Below, one piece after another: positions 15,347 through 18,145 of a stretch of DNA of 18,145 nt. The position numbers and the translations under genes are program-made. Source of the stretch: CAWUKT01 sp041565275 (GTDB taxonomy: Bacteria > Bacteroidota > Bacteroidia > J057 > JADKCL01); the NCBI GenBank assembly GCA_041565275.1, contig JBFGVE010000051.1:1-18145 (forward strand), given 5' to 3'. The notes beneath the pieces were generated by a model, which was given only the letters and a program-made list of their open reading frames with translations, was not told the DNA's origin and did no database searches. The number at the start of each line of letters is the position of its first letter. The first letter of the stretch is position 1.

Positions 15347-15853
15347 CTAGGAATAGAGGTTGTCAAGCCGAATGATCGCTTCCCGATGTGCATCATCGTC
15401 CAATACTCCTGCTGATAATAGCTCGACTAAGAAACCCCGATATTTCTCCTTCTCAGAACTAGCTAGTCCATCCTGGAGATCGGGTGAATCCGGATCGGTA
15501 AAGTCAGGCCTTTCAAAGGCAAGTTCATCCTTACGTTCGGAAAATTCATCATCTGTCAATCTACCGCTGGCATGCAAAGCCTTCAACTCTTTGTACATCT
15601 GCTGGGTCGAAATTTTAGGAGGAACATAGGTCTCGATTTCTAGAGCCATCCCTGGATTCTGCAATAAAGTTGTCAATCGCTGATCATATATCTTAGGAGT
15701 GATCCGTCCATGGCGGTAGCTCTTCTCGAGTTGCTCTATGATCCTAAGGAACTTATCTTCGTCCATATTCATTTTGAGGGCACCGGCAGGATTCTTTCTT
15801 TCGAAGTTCTGCCACGCAACCTGAGCTGCGGCTTTCTGATCGGGTCTAAGCAT
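15347..15853 (-). CDS. hypothetical protein with three SHOCT-like helical hairpins
   Basis: A 168-residue soluble, charged protein. Three segments share one pattern: an amphipathic helix, a short G-containing turn with G-x-[IL] or G-[RV]-[IL]-[TD], then an acidic second helix ending in leucines. They are at about 35-64 (turn HGRITPKIY), 86-112 (turn SGRLTDDEF) and 138-166 (turn AGVLDDDAH). The middle one matches the short C-terminal SHOCT motif well; the outer two are looser. A proline/aspartate linker (about 113-128, DPDSPDLQDG) separates the second and third. There is no signal peptide or catalytic motif. The start is supported by a ribosome-binding site at 15862-15867. Function unknown. 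Confidence 0.7.
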   Translation of the reverse strand: MLRPDQKAAAQVAWQNFERKNPAGALKMNMDEDKFLRIIEQLEKSYRHGRITPKIYDQRLTTLLQNPGMALEIETYVPPKISTQQMYKELKALHASGRLTDDEFSERKDELAFERPDFTDPDSPDLQDGLASSEKEKYRGFLVELLSAGVLDDDAHREAIIRLDNLYS

Positions 15854-15861
15854 ATCAAGTT

Positions 15862-15867
15862 CTCCTT
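15862..15867 (-). promoter_or_regulatory. Shine-Dalgarno site for the triple-hairpin gene
   Basis: AAGGAG on the minus strand lies 8 bases before the ATG at 15853. It is the clearest Shine-Dalgarno sequence in the window, where nearly all other genes lack one, and it fixes this start. Confidence 0.6.
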
Positions 15868-16017
15868 ATTGTTATTAGTCGGATTGTAAAATAGAACTTT
15901 TTACCGAATTATGAAGAACGATCATCACCATGAACTATCTACAATTTATTCCTATTTTCAGAACTTTCTGTAATCTTCTGGGTTAAATGGTCTGAACTTA
16001 TCCCAATCACGGGAATA

Positions 16018-17094
16018 ATGCGACTGGAAATATATTCTAAGCCTGCCACACCACCTCATCAAAGCGATTTTGAAAAAAGGATCATTATCGCTGGACCTTG
16101 TAGTGCGGAGACTGAAGAACAGGTAATGGAAACCGCCAAAGCTCTTCAGTCTGCTGATATTCAGTATTTCAGAGCGGGAATTTGGAAGCCTCGCACTTCC
16201 CCGGACTCATTTGAAGGCATAGGCAAACGTGGACTTCCCTGGTTACAAAGGGTCAAGAAAGAACTAGGGATGCGCACTGCGGTTGAGGTAGCGAACTCCA
16301 GACACGTAGAATTGGCCCTTGAACTTGATATAGATTTACTGTGGATAGGAGCACGCACCACTGTCAATCCATTTACGGTTCAGGAAATCGCAGATGTATT
16401 GAATGGAGTCCAGATACCAATTATGGTCAAAAACCCAATCAATCCTGATTTGGATTTATGGAAAGGGGCAATTGAGCGTATTTTGAGAGCTAATGTTTTA
16501 CGTGTGATCGCCTGTCACCGTGGATTTGATGTATATGGTAAATCGACCTTACGCAATGCTCCTTTGTGGGAGATTCCCATCGAGTTGAAGCGAGAATTCC
16601 CGGAATTACCCATTATTTGTGATCCAAGTCATATTACTGGAAACAGAGACCTAGTGAAGGAAATCGCACAAAAAGCGGTCAATTTGGGCTACGAAGGTCT
16701 TATGATCGAAACCCACCGCGACCCTGACAATGCATGGTCAGATGCAGCCCAACAACTTAAACCGGAAGACGTCGTTGCTTTACTTGCGCATCTCAGGTTT
16801 AGAAAACGATACTCGGATGATGAGCAATATAAGGGTAAAATGTCCTTTCTAAGAGATGAAATAGACGATGTTGATACCCAATTAGTACAACTACTGGCCC
16901 GTCGACGTGATATTTCTAAGGAAATAGGTTTGATGAAGGAAATGAAAAATATCGCTTATTACCAGCACAACCGCTGGAATGATATTGTCCACCAAGTGAA
17001 GAAAGAGGCAGAAAGGCTACAACTCAACGAAGAGTACATTCTAAAATTATTTAGTCTGATACATTTGGAATCTATTAACACCCAAAGAGAGTAA
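16018..17094 (+). CDS. bifunctional DAHP synthase / chorismate mutase
   Basis: A 358-residue fusion for aromatic amino-acid synthesis. Residues ~20-262 are a type I-beta DAHP synthase joining phosphoenolpyruvate and erythrose 4-phosphate. They carry AGPCSAE (25-31), KPRTSPDSFEG (57-67), GARTTVNPF (111-119), KNP (138-140), CDPSHI (201-206) and ETH (231-233), covering the metal and substrate ligands. Residues ~276-352 are an AroQ-type chorismate mutase (LRDEIDDVDTQLVQLLARR, then KEIGLMKE). This order, synthase then C-terminal mutase, is known from Bacteroidota such as Porphyromonas, where the mutase mediates allosteric inhibition by prephenate. No other aro/trp gene is adjacent. An imperfect hairpin (15998-16018) overlaps the start codon. 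Confidence 0.95.
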   Translation: MRLEIYSKPATPPHQSDFEKRIIIAGPCSAETEEQVMETAKALQSADIQYFRAGIWKPRTSPDSFEGIGKRGLPWLQRVKKELGMRTAVEVANSRHVELALELDIDLLWIGARTTVNPFTVQEIADVLNGVQIPIMVKNPINPDLDLWKGAIERILRANVLRVIACHRGFDVYGKSTLRNAPLWEIPIELKREFPELPIICDPSHITGNRDLVKEIAQKAVNLGYEGLMIETHRDPDNAWSDAAQQLKPEDVVALLAHLRFRKRYSDDEQYKGKMSFLRDEIDDVDTQLVQLLARRRDISKEIGLMKEMKNIAYYQHNRWNDIVHQVKKEAERLQLNEEYILKLFSLIHLESINTQRE

Positions 17095-17105
17095 ATCACC
17101 GCAGT

Positions 17106-17972
17106 TCATCTTAAAAGATCACCTTTTACCCAGCCCGCATAAGCATAACCCTGTTTGTGCCGCAGTGAATAAATGTGGCCTTTTCGTGGAGGATCAAGTG
17201 CTATGCAAAAAGACCAAATCTCCTTTCTTTCATTTTCTGATACAAAAGTACAAACCGTACGGGTCCCTTTTTCAAGGATTCCGCAAACAGAAGCCTCTGC
17301 ATCCATTTCTCCGTCCCCGTCTAGATCAACAGGAACCTTGGCTGTAGGTATCCTGGCTTCCCAACGGATCGGGCATGCATCTTCAATTATAACGGCCTCG
17401 CGGTCATACTGAGGGGGAATTTCACTAAAATAGGGAAACTCTAGGTGCCAGAAATCCTCTATCAAACCAGTTTGATAGTCATACCTATTCAGGGAAATGG
17501 TTGTTAGGTAATCCCGAGATCCCTCTTCATTGTTAAGTTCCCTGCCATCGCATCGTAAGACAAACGAAATCCCACTGGTGTCTGGCCAAAAATCATGAAA
17601 GTAACCGGGCCCTTCAAAAACCTTGGGCATACTGAGCAGAGAATCCCCGACCATCAAAATAGTATAAGCTCCTTTCTTAAGAACCAATTCACCGCTGAAA
17701 ACTGCATCTAGATGGTCATCCCCATTCAGATCAAAAAAGTGAAAATCATCAATCCACTCCATGTCCTTTTGGGCATTGAAGAGGTGAGCCAATCCTTCCA
17801 TCTGTACTATGTACATCACCAGATCTTTTTGGTTAAACCTGGGAGCGCCTTGCTCTTTCTTGAATGCTTCCCAGTCAAAAGCCCCTTCAACAATTCCAGG
17901 CAGACTATCAGGCTGAGCCACCAGCACGGTAGAAAAAGCTGTAAGGCAGAAGATGAGGAAGAATGTTCTCAT
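17106..17972 (-). CDS. exported protein with two calcium-loop-like motifs
   Basis: A 288-residue protein with a signal peptide (MRTFFLIFCLTAFSTVLVAQ, cleavage near residue 20). Two aspartate-rich loops, DLNGDDHLDA (81-90) and DLDGDGEMDA (216-225), follow the DxDxDG calcium-binding pattern of FG-GAP/VCBS or dockerin-like repeats. Each sits in a strand-rich half, so the protein may be two beta-propeller-type blades or lobes. It has six cysteines after the signal peptide region (for example in LRCDG, DACPIRW, ASVCG, TVCTF, SFCIA), compatible with disulfides in the periplasm. There is no T9SS sorting domain. I do not recognise the family. It converges with the DAHP synthase gene, with 11 bp between stops. 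Confidence 0.7.
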   Translation of the reverse strand: MRTFFLIFCLTAFSTVLVAQPDSLPGIVEGAFDWEAFKKEQGAPRFNQKDLVMYIVQMEGLAHLFNAQKDMEWIDDFHFFDLNGDDHLDAVFSGELVLKKGAYTILMVGDSLLSMPKVFEGPGYFHDFWPDTSGISFVLRCDGRELNNEEGSRDYLTTISLNRYDYQTGLIEDFWHLEFPYFSEIPPQYDREAVIIEDACPIRWEARIPTAKVPVDLDGDGEMDAEASVCGILEKGTRTVCTFVSENERKEIWSFCIALDPPRKGHIYSLRHKQGYAYAGWVKGDLLR

Positions 17973-18035
17973 ACAGTGAAAATATGGAAGTAAAGATATA
18001 AGATTTAACCTAATCCCACTTGTGGCAAAAACTTT

Positions 18036-18043
18036 TACCTTTG
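18036..18043 (+). promoter_or_regulatory. -7 box for the gene at the right edge
   Basis: TACCTTTG matches TAnnTTTG exactly, about 68 bases before the ATG at 18111. Transcription from here would start near 18049. No TTG is correctly spaced upstream (the nearest, at 18020-18022, is 13 bases away), so the -33 element is uncertain. Confidence 0.4.
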
Positions 18044-18110
18044 CAATAAATGCTAAATGAAAGTCTTCCGCGTAAACAGAGTAGAAACACCACTACTACT
18101 CTACTCAGGT

Positions 18111-18145
18111 ATGAAGAAATACGGCATATTCCTCTTGATAATTTA
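18111..18145 (+). CDS. 5' end of an exported-protein gene (partial)
   Basis: The frame is open from an ATG at 18111 to the window edge, coding MKKYGIFLLII, the start of a typical signal peptide. An in-frame ATG at 18057 also stays open, but it would add 18 polar residues in front of the signal sequence and leave a leader of only about 8 bases behind the -7 box. I therefore prefer 18111. Nothing can be said about the mature protein. Confidence 0.45.
   Translation, partial: MKKYGIFLLII

Noticed and set aside
17991..17998. TATCTTTA box (minus strand) upstream of the exported protein ending at 17106
   Set aside because: One mismatch to TAnnTTTG and the nearest TTTG is 27 bases upstream, outside the normal spacing.

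Overview
The window looks like an ordinary chromosomal stretch from a Bacteroidota bacterium, probably of the Saprospiria/Lewinella type. That lineage guess is inference. The evidence is a type IX secretion (T9SS) C-terminal sorting domain, a TonB-dependent receptor with a carboxypeptidase-regulatory-like N-terminus, the DUF3822-rsmD gene pair, a DAHP synthase with a C-terminal chorismate mutase, and promoters of the Bacteroidota type (TTG near -33, TAnnTTTG near -7). Most genes lack an obvious Shine-Dalgarno sequence. I see no rRNA, tRNA, CRISPR array, insertion sequence, prophage or attachment site, and no gene-free stretch longer than 300 bases.

Layout, left to right. (1) Positions 43-4357, minus strand: an outer-membrane TonB-dependent receptor followed 55 bp later by a T9SS-exported alpha/beta-hydrolase-fold protein whose nucleophile-elbow serine is replaced by glycine. 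(2) 4468-5942, minus: pyrR and pyrB, overlapping by 7 bases (pyrimidine metabolism). (3) 6107-7485, minus: DUF3822 gene and rsmD (16S rRNA methylation), behind a well-formed promoter. (4) 7749-8372, plus: a small outer-membrane beta-barrel-like protein. (5) 8383-10311, minus: a tight four-gene run with a PH-like membrane protein, a three-helix membrane protein, a SAM methyltransferase and an unrecognised soluble protein. (6) 10437-12432, plus: a GbsR/MarR-type regulator, then a persulfide dioxygenase fused to an inactive and an active rhodanese domain (CstB-like architecture), with a perfect 10-bp inverted repeat between them. (7) 12482-15292, minus: an arginase-family ureohydrolase directly abutting arginyl-tRNA synthetase. 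(8) 15347-15853, minus: a protein with three SHOCT-like helical hairpins. (9) 16018-17094, plus: DAHP synthase/chorismate mutase. (10) 17106-17972, minus: an exported protein with two calcium-loop-like motifs. (11) The 5' end of an exported-protein gene runs off the right edge.

Most of this is housekeeping metabolism: pyrimidines, aromatic amino acids, arginine and rRNA/tRNA functions. I do not see a clearly new multi-gene system. The best candidates for a second look are the receptor plus serine-less hydrolase pair, the four-gene membrane/methyltransferase run with its divergent regulator (both predicted promoters fire at or next to the ATG, suggesting leaderless mRNAs), the regulator/CstB-like locus with its inverted repeat, and the triple-hairpin protein.
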